Under the pieces are notes generated by a model that had not been told where the DNA came from, did no database searches, and saw only the letters and a program-made list of their open reading frames with translations. From Guillardia theta CCMP2712 (taxonomy: Eukaryota; Cryptophyceae; Pyrenomonadales; Geminigeraceae), in NCBI RefSeq assembly GCF_000315625.1, contig NW_005434603.1, positions 1-64,000 of the forward strand: a DNA stretch of 64,000 bases. Reading direction: 5' to 3'. The position numbers and the translations under genes are program-made. Shown piece by piece: positions 10,739 through 21,624 of the stretch (position 1 is the first letter of the stretch; each line of letters opens with the position of its first letter).

Positions 10739-11645
10739 ATGCAATCAAGTACAACAAGTCCGGAAGGAAAGAATGAGAATGAACTAGAAGCACATGACAA
10801 AGAAGAAGTCCAAGATCAACAGGTACAAGAAGAAACTTCAAGTACAACAAGTCCGGTACAAGTGCAGCAAGGAGCAGAGCAAGGACCGGTACAAGTGCAG
10901 CAAGGAGCACAGCAAGGACCGGTACAAGTGCAGCAAGGAGCAGAGCAAGGACCGGTACAAGTCACGCGGCAGCAAGGAGCAGAGCAAGGACTGGTACAAG
11001 TGCAGCAAGGAGCAGAGCAAGGACTGGTACAAGTGCAGCAAGGAGCAGAGCAAGGACCGGTACAAGTGCAGCAAGGAGCAGAGCAAGGACCGTACTGGTA
11101 CAAGTGCAGCAAGGAGCAGAGCAAGGACCGGTACAAGTGCAGCAAGGAGCAGAGCAAGGACTGGTACAAGTGCAGCAAGGAGCAGAGCAAGGACTGGTAC
11201 AAGTGCAGCAAGGAGCAGAGCAAGGACTGGTACAAGTGCAGCCGCTGAAGGAGCAGAGCAAGGACCGGTACAAGTGCAGCAAGGAGAGAATGAGCGAGGT
11301 CAAGGGAGCAGCGATGTCTTTGTGTCCATACGTGACTTCGGCTCTCGCCATGTTTTCGAATCGACTGTGTTCTCTCAGTTCCCGGAAGCAACGCCTGGCT
11401 GCAGGCGCGGGCAACTGTTTCTGTCTGTGAACAGTGCTCGTCACCTGGCAAAGAGCGGGTTCTCCTCCCACGAGAGCATCAACCAGCTCAACCGTCTCAC
11501 AGGCCTCGTACCGTCCGAATCGATCAAGGCCCGGAGAAAAGTCCGCTTCAAAGCCATCGGCCAGTCAGAGCACAAGGCTGGGGATCCCTATCAGGCAGAC
11601 CTCTGCCTCACTTTCGACAAGGATCTTTACCTCAGTCATACATGA
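10739..11645 (+). CDS. Repeat-containing hypothetical protein (possibly not functional)
   Basis: A 33-bp minisatellite is open in several frames. In one frame it reads VQVQQGAEQGP repeats from ATG 10739; in another it reads YKCSKEQSKDR and continues past the repeat into unique sequence (SSDVFVSIRDFGSRHVFES to YLSHT, stop at 11645). The shift between frames may reflect indels, or splicing that I cannot resolve. The next frame (11642 on) overlaps the stop, so the two stretches may once have been one gene. No known domain recognised. Confidence 0.35.
10852..11290. repeat. 33-bp minisatellite
   Basis: About 12-13 tandem copies of a unit starting GTACAAGTGCAGCAAGGAGC with C/T variants (GGACCG or GGACTG). 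Two copies carry small insertions, near 10965 and 11238. The 11-codon unit keeps frames open. Confidence 0.92.
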
Positions 11646-12742
11646 TGTTCCAAAACCTAAAGGATGACGATGTTCAATCGATGTGGCCGCTCCATCACAG
11701 CAACGAGTCTTTCAAGAACGTGTTTGTCAAGAGCGGAGATTACATCTGCTTCGAGATCACTGAATCGACAAGCAAAATCCCGGAAAAGATCTACCAGCTT
11801 TCTCGACTATACGTGGTACTGAAGGACTACTTCATCGGGAAATCCTCTCGGATCGCTGCTATGGGCATCATAGTCGACAGTGACAGAGAAGAGTTTCCAA
11901 TAGCTGCGGAAAAAGCCAGAAATTTCCTCAAGGGAGTGGCAAACACTCCTGACCTAGCAAAGAATATGATCAACTCAAGCATACCGACTTTCCTTTTGCA
12001 CATTCCGATGCCTAACATCTACAGCTCGATAGAAAGACTCAAGGAGGGTCAAAATAAAATGTCATAGCTTGCAAATGGTCAAGATGAGATGAAGATTGAA
12101 ATGAAAAAGCAAATGGCAGAGCTTGCAAGTGGTCAAGATGAGATGAAGATTGAAATGAAAAAGCAAATGGCAGAGCTTGCAAGTGGTCAAGATGAGATGA
12201 AGATTGAAATGAAAAAGCAAATGGCAGAGCTTGCAAGTGGTCAAGATGAGATGAAGATTGAAATGAAAAAGCAAATGGCAGAGCTTGCAAATGGTCAAGA
12301 TGAGATGAAGATTGAACAAGAACAGATGAAGATTGAAATGAAAAAGCAAATGGCAGAGCTTGCAAATGGTCAAGATCAGCAGATGCAAGAGCTGAAGCTC
12401 TGCATACAAGGGGAAGTTGTAAATGGACAAGGGCAGTTTAAGAAGCAGGTAGAGCAGTCAAGACTTTGCGTAAAGAGGCTGATCGAGAGTCCCCAGGTCT
12501 GGGAGTTTCTACACGGCAAATCATTTTCAGACTCGTCAAACACCGGCGGACCTCAAGACACAGTCGTTGGCACTGAGGCGGCGCCTGCTCTTATCTCGAT
12601 AGCACATGGTCAGGCCGCTTGTGGCACTGCCAGTCCGCTCCTGACACATCATGTGGTCCAGGCACTAACGACTCTCAGTGATATGGAGCAGCCTCTCAAG
12701 GCTATGTTAGCCCTTAGCCTGATTTTCACTCCCGGTTTCTAA
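11642..12742 (+). pseudogene. Coiled-coil repeat protein interrupted by an in-frame TAG
   Basis: One frame runs from ATG 11642 (FQNLKDDDVQSMWPLHHS..) to 12742 with a single break, TAG at 12065-12067. It then continues through five to six copies of an 18-residue repeat (LASGQDEMKIEMKKQMAE) to a unique tail ending LSLIFTPGF. At the equivalent place every later repeat unit has GAG, so one G-to-T change explains the stop. The repeats predict a long charged coiled coil. Alternatives are a short functional protein ending at 12067, read-through, or a sequencing error. I do not recognise the unique parts. Confidence 0.5.
12068..12376. repeat. 54-bp coding tandem repeat
   Basis: Five to six copies of a unit starting CTTGCAAATGGTCAAGATGA. 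One copy has an extra 15-bp insertion (EQEQM). Each is 18 codons and helix-forming. Confidence 0.92.
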
Positions 12743-12908
12743 CCGTTCCGAGCTGCAGAACTACGGCTGTGCATGTTTCAGCTCCGAGAAGTTTCTTGTA
12801 TTCTCCAAGTGTGTGAGTCGTACATTATCATCTCACGGTAGTCAAATAGTGGCAAATTCAGTACTAGCCCCGTCCTGAGTAAATGTGTGAAACCCGTCAA
12901 GGATGTTA

Positions 12909-13690
12909 TCACTGAGATGCTGGCTCAAAAGCAGCGGCTGTGATGCCGGCATGATCCATGGATGTCGAGAGATCGCAGCCTGTCGGCACCCATCTATTAA
13001 TGTCACAGAACCGTGAATACAAAGCCTCGGACATATTTCTTAAGCCAAGTGAGCTTTTGTTCTTGGCAAATCGCCTAGTAGTAACCCCCCGTTTGGCAAG
13101 GCCCTTTACAGCCTGGCATCTCGCCCAATAACACATGTGTATTTGAGTGATCTGAGACTTGAACAGCCGCCGGATGTGGTGGCATGTTGATCATGGTGGC
13201 ATGTCAGTACTCTGGTGCCGCATTCCACCTCGCTGGTTACCTTCACAGATAATCTTGTATTTGCTTTTGTAGCTCATCAACAGCTTCATGGTGTGAACTT
13301 TGTTGCCCAAAGTCTGGGTTTCTTACACAATGACTTTTGCTTTTGCCGATGATTCTTTGCTTGACTTCGAAGCGTATGCGCGTCTATGTGCAGCTGGAAT
13401 TCATCATGATGCATTTTGGCATCTGCTTCTTGTTGAAAGGAGGTGAAGTAAAGAAGCCTTGAAACAATTCTTGAAGCCCTCTGCATTCTGTCCAAAGAGG
13501 TTACCTAGAAGAGTCAACTTTGCTCGTACATGAGAAATGTTGATGGAATGCTGGCTCAGCCGCAAGTTGAGATAACTAGCCGCTACTTGTAGCAAGCATT
13601 GATCATCCGCGTTCTCTATCTCCAACGTTGCATGCCCGATGTTTTGCAGAAAATGTAACAGTTTAAGTTCAGCACCAATGCGTCAGCCTA
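12909..13690 (-). CDS. Possible unrecognised gene in pieces
   Basis: Minus-strand open stretches look protein-like: ELKLLHFLQNIGHATLEIEN and onward to AKLTLL (about 13677-13508, followed by a GTAACC donor); EADAKMHHDEFQLHIDAHTL to ATKFTP stop (about 13425-13286); and a segment ending DHAGITAAAFEPASQ stop (13136-12909). They cannot be joined with certainty and may be remains of one or two genes. No domain recognised. Confidence 0.25.
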
Positions 13691-13781
13691 TCACTGCATA
13701 ATCCTATACCGTACTGTTGTCAAGTCGATGTCTTTGAAAGTCCGTCGACAACGTGAACAAGCTTTGATGCAGTGTTGAGGG

Positions 13782-13991
13782 ATGCTGTTCGTACTGTACC
13801 TCGTCTTTACGGCATTCCTCTCTGCCTGCTGTCGTCTTGCTCATGGTGGGGTTGCAGAGCAGATTGCTCGTCAGCATTCGGATTTGAATTTCTCCCCATG
13901 GCACGTCATAGATCTTGCATCGGTCGCCTATACCTCAGGCTGCATGACCACGCCCAAGATGTGCATCGCGGTCGATGGGAGAGGTACTTAA
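13782..13991 (+). CDS. Secreted-type N-terminus, cut off at GC island 3
   Basis: From ATG 13782 the frame begins MLFVLYLVFTAFLSACCRLA, a good signal peptide. A Cys-containing segment follows (HVIDLASVAYTSGCMTTPKM). The ORF stops at 13991, exactly where the GC island begins. It may be a first exon (GAGAG|GTACTT is a possible donor) or a gene truncated by island insertion. Confidence 0.3.
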   Translation: MLFVLYLVFTAFLSACCRLAHGGVAEQIARQHSDLNFSPWHVIDLASVAYTSGCMTTPKMCIAVDGRGT

Positions 13992-14009
13992 CTAAAACTT
14001 AGTACGAGG

Positions 14010-14700
14010 TGTGGTAGCCTGGCAGTCCCGCCGGGGGTGTCCGGCCTGCCAGAGGCTCGGATCGGATCGGATGGTATTGATGAGCCGCCGCCCGGCCGGC
14101 GGCTCGAGTCGGATCCGACGGCTGGAACTTCCGAATGATCATACCAGGCGACCCGGACCGGCGACGGCCGCGGGCATGCTTCACTTTGAGTAAAGAGGGT
14201 GCGACCCGGCCGGGCGCAGCAAGGGCCCGGTCCGGCCGAGTACGCCGGGTCACGGTGCTGGCATTTACTCACTGAAGTTAACTTAGTTAAAAAGTGCTAC
14301 TAGGCTAGTTCACTGAAAAATCAAAAAGAATTTGGGTAGCTCACAATCATGAAATCAGTACACCATTACCCCTACCTCTGAATATCACTGAAAACCACCA
14401 CCATGATGATTACAGGCCGGGGTCCCCACTGGCTGTGACAATGATCCACCCGCCGGTCCGAGGCTCCCGGAATATCATACTAACGCGGTCACCCCAGAAT
14501 GCCGGGGCCGCCGGGCGCGGCCGCCCATTCTGGGGTCTTTTGTGGAAGCCCGGTGCCCGGCGCCCGGGGTCGTACTGATCAGTTTTTAACTTCACTTTGA
14601 GTAAAGAGGGTCCGACCCGGCGCAGCAAGCCCGGCCCGCGGCCGAGTACCCGGCACACGGTGCTGGCATTTACTCAAAGTTAAGTTAAAAAGTGCTACTA
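14010..14700. repeat. GC-rich island 3
   Basis: Contains GGATCGGATCGGATGG, long CCGG words and two copies of a roughly 115-135 bp subunit flanked by inverted AT-rich motifs (listed separately). Tracts between subunits are lower in GC. No coding signal. Confidence 0.65.
14179..14309. repeat. Inverted-repeat-bounded subunit, copy 1
   Basis: Starts TTCACTTTGAGTAAAGAGGG and ends ATTTACTC..GAAGTTAACTTAGTTAAAAAGTGCTACTAG. The two ends are imperfect inverted repeats around a GC-rich core (CGACCCGG..CGGTGCTGGC). Confidence 0.7.
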
Positions 14701-14701
14701 G
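14583..14701. repeat. Inverted-repeat-bounded subunit, copy 2
   Basis: TTTTTAACTTCACTTTGAGT begins it and ATTTACTCAAAGTTAAGTTA, then AAAAGTGCTACTAG, closes it. The ends form a stem of about 20 bp. The core matches copy 1 (AAAGAGGGT.CGACCCGG..GCGCAGCAAG..GGTGCTGGC). MITE-like in size and shape, but no target-site duplication is visible to me. Confidence 0.75.
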
Positions 14702-15285
14702 TTCAAAAATCTTCAAACTGATGAATGCCTATAGTCAATACTTTTTTAAAATATATTTCAAATTATGAGGTTAAAGTTAAAGTAATATATGCAAAGATAT
14801 AAAGAAATTATATAACTCAAATTTCAATCGAAGGGAGTCGACGACCCCATGTCTCTAGTCAACGACATGGGCAGGAGGAGGTGGGAACGTGGGACGGGAT
14901 GGAGGAGAGAGGAGGGGAGGAGAAGGGGAGAGGTGGCAGGAGATGAGTGGAACAAGTGTAGAGACATCATAATCTAGTGAAAGAACAAGGTGTCTTCAAA
15001 CTACGGCTAGCTCGTTGCCAACCATCGTGAGTTGTTGTTACTAACCATTGTTAGCTGTTGTTACCAAACTCACATGTTTTGCAAGGGTGCTGGTTCGAGG
15101 GTTCTGAATGGAACCGCCCGGATATCGTTCCTGCGAACCTCCGTGAACACATCAAGGTGTGAGCACTGTGACTCTTGGCCTCGCTGCACCTGTGCAGACG
15201 AATGCGAAATCAGCATGCTGCGTTTCAAATCAATCGTGTGGAAGCCGTGTGGTTACGTTTGTTCTTATCTGTAGGCGGCCTTGCC
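14702..15285. other. AT-rich spacer, no gene seen
   Basis: AT-rich after the island, then a purine-rich block (14870-14950). Probable upstream region of the next gene. Confidence 0.4.
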
Positions 15286-15873
15286 ATGGCTTCCAACGGA
15301 GGATTGTCATGGCTTCTCGGAGTGAAGAAGAAGAGCAAGCAAGACCAACCTGCAGCTCCGCTGACACCCCTCCAGATCGCTGCTGTGACCCCCTACCATT
15401 CTGAAACGATGTTGGGTGATTGTGCTTCCCAGAGGAAGGCCATCGAGCGGGATGCGAGGCTCACCCTGGCTGCTGGATCGTTTGTGGTCTCCCCGCACCT
15501 TTCCAAGGGGCCCCCGACGGCCCATAAGGAATTCCTTCATCGCACATTGAAGCAGACCGTTGGGCACAACAGGTACGGCGCTGTCAGGTGCTGCACTCGC
15601 AGGGCTCATTGCTGTCTCAGATTCAAGGAGGCGAAGGAGTACGAGAACTGGGCAACGACCATCCGTGATCGCGTTGGATACGATAGCAAGGATGATGATG
15701 AGGCCTCTAGCTCAAGGCGCGACCGCAGGACGGAGGACAGGGGGAGCAGGTCGGAGAGGCGAAGGAGCTCAGACAAAGACGGGGGCAAGCATTCATCGAG
15801 GAGAAGAGACAGGAGCTTGGAGCGCAAGAGGAAGTCTAGTGGAGAGGGAAGCAGCAAGAGAGAAAGAGACAAG

Positions 15874-15923
<50 letters not shown>

Positions 15924-17404
15924 AGACCGTAAGGATAGGAAGGCATCAAGACGAGAAAGATCGAGCAGGTCGACCAAAGAAGACTTGGATTTGGAGGCAA
16001 ACGAGGAGGAAGAGGTTGAAGGTACAGCTGAAGGTACCTCCATCTCTGAGAGACCAAAAGAGCTATTCACACGAAAGTATCGCGAGAAAATGAGGGAGCA
16101 GGAGGCAGAAAAAGCTGAGGGAACTGCTACCAGCCCGATGGAAACGGATGAGCCTTCAAGGGTGAAAGGCGACCCGAAATCAACATCAGATTCTGAACCA
16201 TCGATTGTCATTGATAGTCGAAACACAAGCTCAGGCGAAGAGCCGGCAATGAATGCGAACGAAGCACAACGGAAGCGACCGAGAGACGCAAAGTCCGAGA
16301 CTGATATCGCGTCGTTGATAGCCAAGAAGTTTCGGGCGAAAGAGATAGAGAAGAGGAGGCGTGAGGGCTTGAGAGAAGCAGACGAGCCAAAACTCGTACG
16401 GCAAGATGAGAAGGAACGTGTAAATATTCCTGCTAACGGATCGGAGGAACGAGAGGCCTCGGGGCCTGAGAGCAGGAAGGACGGCTCTGAAAGTGATGTG
16501 ATATGTTTGGAAGACCAGCAAGGTACAGCTATGATGAGTGATAACGCCACGTCAGACGCAAAGGACAATGATTCGCCCAAGGAGGACGAGGAGGAAATCG
16601 TTGGGGAGGACTCTGAAAGGAAGGTGACTGCTGGCGATACTCGGAACTCTTCTCTCGCGCCCAAGAGCGAGGAGGATGCGAGTGGAAGTGAAGGTCTCCT
16701 GGATGTCCTCGGGATCAACAACCCAAGTGAGGAGGAATCTGCGGAAGATAGCGATGCCGTGGCAGGGCAGGAGGATGGCAAACCCGCCAAGGCCAAAGAG
16801 AAGAAGAGCAAATCGAAGAAGGAGAGGAAGAAAGAGAAGAAGGACAAGAAGAGCAAGAAGAAGAAGAAGAAGAAGAAGAAAGAAAGTTCTGATGATGACA
16901 GTGACGAGGTCAAACTCCCCCTTCCCCCACAAGAAGGATTTGACAGATGCATTCATGGAGGTGTGCGTGCTGAAGTTTGGGTCTCCGTGTCGTTGTTCAC
17001 TTGCGTACAGGAAAATCTCGATGGGAGAACGACGGCTTCTTTGAGCTGATGAAGGAAGAGGAGGCTGCGCGTGAAAGGGAGAGAGAGAGAAGAGCCTTGC
17101 TCCGAGACGAGAGGAGAAATTCCAACCGTTCATGTACCACCTACTCCCTTACGGTTACCCTGCTCACTGACGGCCGTTCAGCCCCTTCTCGACGTTCGCC
17201 GACGTTAAACGACGAGAGGCGCGAGCAACAGCTGCGGGACAAGCTGCTGCAGGTGCCATGGTGGGAGGAACCGATCTGCTCTTCTCACGTTTCATCCCTC
17301 AGGGCGTTGGGAAGTCCACCGCATCCGATGCGTCAGAGAGCAAGCCAAAGAAGCGTCTCGACGGTGCGCAATGGCTGGTGACCGACTTGCGGTCCAGCTG
17401 CTGA
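15286..17404 (+). CDS. RS-domain / acidic-lysine-rich nuclear-type protein
   Basis: Proposed exons 15286-15572, 15621-16960, 17011-17133, 17182-17252 and 17303-17404 give 640 residues in frame. The N-terminus starts MASNGGLSWLLGVKKKSKQD and has a folded-looking segment (about 1-130: AHKEFLHRTLKQTVGHNR, FKEAKEYENWATTIRDRVGY). An Arg-Ser/Arg-Asp domain follows (about 150-240), then a long acidic Ser/Glu region, a poly-Lys block (about 500-530) and a charged helical C-terminus (WENDGFFELMKEEEAARERE). RS and KKEK tracts are typical of splicing or chromatin factors, so a nuclear RNA-processing role is inferred. I do not recognise the N-terminal fold. The last two introns are about 48-50 bp. Confidence 0.65.
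15876..15926 (+). repeat. AGGAGC hexanucleotide repeat (coding)
   Basis: Tandem AGGAGC units encode the perfect Ser-Arg dipeptide run of the RS domain. Confidence 0.85.
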
Positions 17405-17637
17405 CATGCCCTTCAGTGAACAAACTCTCCTTCGGCGGGGTGGGGCACCATGAAACTATCGAGGCCTTGGAATCACTGCATGAGACCGAGCATGATTGGT
17501 AGGGCACCAACTTCCAACGGCAGCCAGAGCACAATTAGCATTGTTTCGACGAAGAGTCTGCTCGGATTATCTGTGATGAGAAGGTTTCTCCTAATTGAAA
17601 TCACATGACACCCTTGAGCTGTGTGTTGGCATCGAGA

Positions 17638-17826
17638 TCAGTAGTAGTCCCCGCCATCGCTCGAGGGGTTGCAGTTCTCGAGCATCGGACCGCAGTCAAG
17701 GATTCTGATGGGGTTTTTCTTCCCTTCAATCATATCGTTCACCGTCGGGAACTTCTTTGCCTCTTCATTTGTTTGCTTCAACGGGGCGGGTGGACCAGCG
17801 CTTGCATCGACTAGAAGGCTCCACAT
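17638..17826 (-). CDS. Small hypothetical protein or terminal exon
   Basis: ATG 17826 opens a 62-codon frame with a protein-like end (NEEAKKFPTVNDMIEGKKNP to SSDGGDYY stop). It may be the last exon of a gene whose upstream exon is at about 17960-17850 (RRESEENFAARATRANNK). Family not recognised. Confidence 0.35.
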   Translation of the reverse strand: MWSLLVDASAGPPAPLKQTNEEAKKFPTVNDMIEGKKNPIRILDCGPMLENCNPSSDGGDYY

Positions 17827-17829
17827 TGT

Positions 17830-19194
17830 GTGAGACGAGCTACAGGAAGGGACAGTCTTGTGCTTGCAACGACGTCTCAGTCAGCTGTTGTGTTTTGTTG
17901 TTTGCTCTCGTTGCTCTTGCTGCAAAGTTCTCCTCGCTCTCCCTCCTCCGCCCGCTCCTCCCGTTACTCATGCATCGGCTGCCGCCTATTTCCGGTCGAG
18001 AGAAAGGAGGCAGGGGAAATTTCAATTGTTTCTTCAAGTTTTCAAATGTTAACAAACAATAATTGGATCTTGATCTGAAGGTGGTATATTCAATTTTTGA
18101 AAAGATGTGTACTGAAATATTACTCTAGCTCAATTACTGAGATTTTCAGTATGAATGTTTTTTTATCTACTCCATTATTGGATTTTAAAATCGTTTCAAG
18201 TATACCAAATAGTTATAAATCTTTCCCTTGGTACACGTTTTTCCTATAGATATAGCTATAACTATTTAATTTGTACTGGCTTTGTTGCTCCGGTAACAAT
18301 GGAAGGCGACGTAGGCTACTACCCCCACCCTCTGCCTGAGACCAGACCCACCAGACATTTTACAGTACCCCATTACTTGACCAGAAAAGCGATATCCTGA
18401 GTACCGGTACTTTGATCAGTAGAACGTCCTATAACCGGTACATCGTAGTTTTCCTACCCCCCTGGGCACCACACCCCCCTGACCCCTCCCAAAACAGCTG
18501 CGCGATGGTTGGGAAAGCGTGACGAGGGGGACAGAAGGAGCGGAAGAGGGAGGAGAGGAGAGGAGAGGAGAGGAGAAGGAAATATGGAAGATGAGGAGAA
18601 GTTGGGAGCGACTGGACGCGAGTGAATGTGGCAGGAGGGAGGGAAGATGGGAGGGGAGAATGGGGTGGCAGCAAGGCAAGTTGAGCTAGGCAAAATGTCG
18701 AGATTGGGTCGGTCGGAATCAAGAGGGAAGAATAAAACTCGGGAAAAGAATGCTCACAGTGATGAAAATGGAGATGAGATGAGAACGATGTACTGAATGG
18801 TGCGGATTGGAGTAGATTATTAGATGTTTGACAGACAAACAGGTGCTGTAGTTTCGCCGTTGTATGTGCAGCCAAACACTTCCACCCATTCACTTTTAGC
18901 TTGGATGACAGTGAGGAATTTCTCAGATGTTTTTAGTTTGTCAGTCATCTGCACTTCAATTCCCTTGGCACCCATACAAAGCCATGGTTTTTATTTTTCA
19001 TGCCATCAATTATGTTGGTTTGAGTTTGGTTTTGCTGTCTGGGCATCGATGGCAGACGCATCTTTGAAACGTCTGCACCTTTCATGTTCATCTTGTTCAC
19101 CTCTCACCATGATCGATCTCAACGCCCCTTCATGCACAACAAGATCGAGTAGTTCCATCGCGGCAGCCGCCTGACGGTGTATCGCAGACTTGCC
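17830..19194. other. Mostly non-coding upstream region
   Basis: AT-rich at 18050-18260, a C-rich block (18300-18480, CTACCCCCACCC) like those bordering islands, then a GGAGA microsatellite at 18545-18575. The 116-codon ORF over 18824-19174 has no family signal. The V-ATPase gene starts at 19195. Confidence 0.4.
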
Positions 19195-21219
19195 ATGGAG
19201 CTGTTAACGTTCAACAAAGACGATGGGTTCACTGAGGTGCGGCTGAGCTGCTTCCTCTTGCTTCAGGATGCGCATCTGATCGAGGAACCACAGGCAGTTG
19301 TTCGGGGTTACCGCTCGGGGATCCTTGATGCAGCCTCCTACTCGAACTTGGGGCAGTGCGACAGCTTGGAGGGTGCGGAGGAGGAGGAGGAGAGAGGGGA
19401 GGAGGGGAGGCGAATGAGGGGAGGAGCAGGGGCGGAGGCAGAGGTGTCGATGATGATTCAGTTCTTATCTCTGATTTTTCAGACATGAGGATGCATCTGC
19501 AAGTGACCGACTACGGCACCTTCCTGCAGAACGAGCCGTCGCCCCTCCAGACCATGACGGTGTCTGATCATCGCAGTGGAGGATGTGTTGGTGATGGGAT
19601 TGAGGCAGATCTCCGAGAAGTGCACTGAGAAGCTCGTGGACGAGTTCAACTACGTCCGCTGCAACGCCTCCTCCGAGCTAGCCAAATTCATGGATTACAT
19701 CACGTCAGAAGTTGCCTCTCCCCCAGAAGCTCCTTGACGCCTCCTCCAGCTATGGGTACATGATCGACAACGTCGTCCTCCTCCTCACCGGAACCCTCCA
19801 CGAGAGGGACACGAGTGAGCTCCTGGAGAAGTGAGTAGCAAACCACCATGTCCCTGCTCTCCCTTCCCAGTCGCTGAGCGGTTCTTGTTCCAGGTGCCAT
19901 CCCCTTGGTAAGTTCCAGTCTCTGGCCACCCTGGCCATCACAACCAACGCCAAGGATGCGTACAGGGTAGGATGAGCTTCACTATAGGAGAGCAGCTGAC
20001 GGCAGTTTGACGCAGCTCGTGCTTGTCGATACGCCGTTAGCTCCCTATGCTCAGATGCATTTCAACGACGCCCACGACTTCACTGAGTTGAACATCGAGG
20101 TGACCTGGCACGGCGTTGCGTGCTCGGGCTGAGCTGACGCTGTGCAGGTCATCCGCAACACCTTGTACAAGGCTTACCTGGAGGACTTCTACTCCTACTG
20201 CCAGAGCCTCGGTGGCAGCACAGCGGAGGTTGTCGTAGTGGGTGCGGAGGGGGGAAAGTACTGAGAGTCTTCCAGGTCATGGGAGAAATCTTGCGATTCG
20301 AGGCTGACAGGAGGTGACCTAGTGATCTGACTCCCGACCAGCCGCTGACGTCGAGTGCTACAGGGCTATCAACATTACCATCAACTCGCTCGACACCGAG
20401 CTGACCAAGGAGGGGAGGGCTGAGCTGTATTGCAACTTCGGTGATCTGTACCCTGAGGTGATGCCTGCTGCGCCTTTGTCAACCTAGCTTATGATGCCAC
20501 TTAGGGAATCGCGCGACTTGAACGTGCCGAGAATCACGACGCTGTCCGAGCAGCCGTCGAGCCATACCCCGTGAGTTTTCTCGCTGCAATCCAGCGGAGA
20601 GCTGAGAAATCTGGTCCAGCAATATCGCCAGCTGTTCCAGGAGGCGACATATAGCCAGGTAGATGCCATGACTTGTTGTGTTGTCTCAGCATGCGTGTCC
20701 CTTGTCATGCATCAGCAGTCGCTATCCCTTGCTCACCTTGCATCGTGACGATTGACGTCTGACCGCAGGAGAAGTCGTTGGAGGATTGCTTCTTCGAGTA
20801 CGAGGTGAAGTTGAACAAGCTCTCGTTCGAGCAGCAGGTAACTCGCCTTGCCCTCCACTCTTTGTTCTGATCGCCTTGCTCCAGTTCCAGTACGGAGTCT
20901 TCTACTCGTACTTGAAGTTGAAGGAGCAGGAAGTCCGTAAGTCACCCAAGAAGCTGTAAACCTTCCCCTCCCCTCCTGACGCTTGCTCAGGCAACATCGT
21001 GTGGATTGCTGAATGCATCAGCCAGGTGAATACCGCATGCCATGATCTCTCCCCTGCCTCACCCTGCCCTACTTCCTGCCCGTACATGTCTCGTCCTCGC
21101 CCTGGTTCTGCACCTTGTCCTCCACCTCCTCCCCTTCAGCCACATCGTTCCCCAGCTCGAGCTCACCTGTGGAACAGGACCAGAAGGCTCGCATCAGCCA
21201 GTACATTCCTATCTGGTGA
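19195..21219 (+). CDS. VMA6: V-type H+-ATPase subunit d (V0 sector)
   Basis: Sixteen proposed exons give 348 residues (family about 350): 19195-19236, 19294-19372, 19483-19559, 19609-19703, 19750-19830, 19894-19966, 20016-20099, 20148-20228, 20276-20313, 20364-20457, 20505-20570, 20620-20658, 20769-20837, 20885-20936, 20991-21025, 21178-21219. Family landmarks in order: [132 protein letters not shown] stop. Subunit d caps the c-ring and couples the V1 central stalk to proton translocation in vacuolar and endosomal membranes. It is soluble, consistent with no membrane segments. The start fits the family opening MELLTFN. Confidence 0.96.
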
Positions 21220-21624
21220 GGCGGGTCATCAAGAACAGCCGTAGACGAGGCTGAGAGGGTCATGTTGAATAAACTCATTTGCACATAAAGATGCCGGTGC
21301 AGCAGGCTGACCGGAGGAAGCGAGTGGGGGCCTGCTGGGAGATCTCAGCGAGAACGGGAAAGATCGGGAGAGAGCGCATGGAACCAGCGATGCTGGTTGT
21401 GGTGAAGATGAGGAGAGGAGAAGAGTGAGCAGGGTGCACAGTCGGAGGAGAAAGGTTGAGGAAGGAAGGAGTGATGGCAAGTGGAGATGGCAGCAACATT
21501 GAAGGAGGGAACCAACGGGAAGGAAACAGCAGGAGGAGAGCTCATGAGGAGCAGGTGGTAGTGAGAGGAGGGAAGTGAAGGAAAGGAGTTTTAGTTTCAT
21601 TGAAAACAATATCCTACAAGTAGG

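Noticed and set aside
14845-14872. Small hairpin CCCATGTC..GACATGGG as a terminator or ncRNA
   Set aside because: Single short stem of 8 bp with no context; common by chance.
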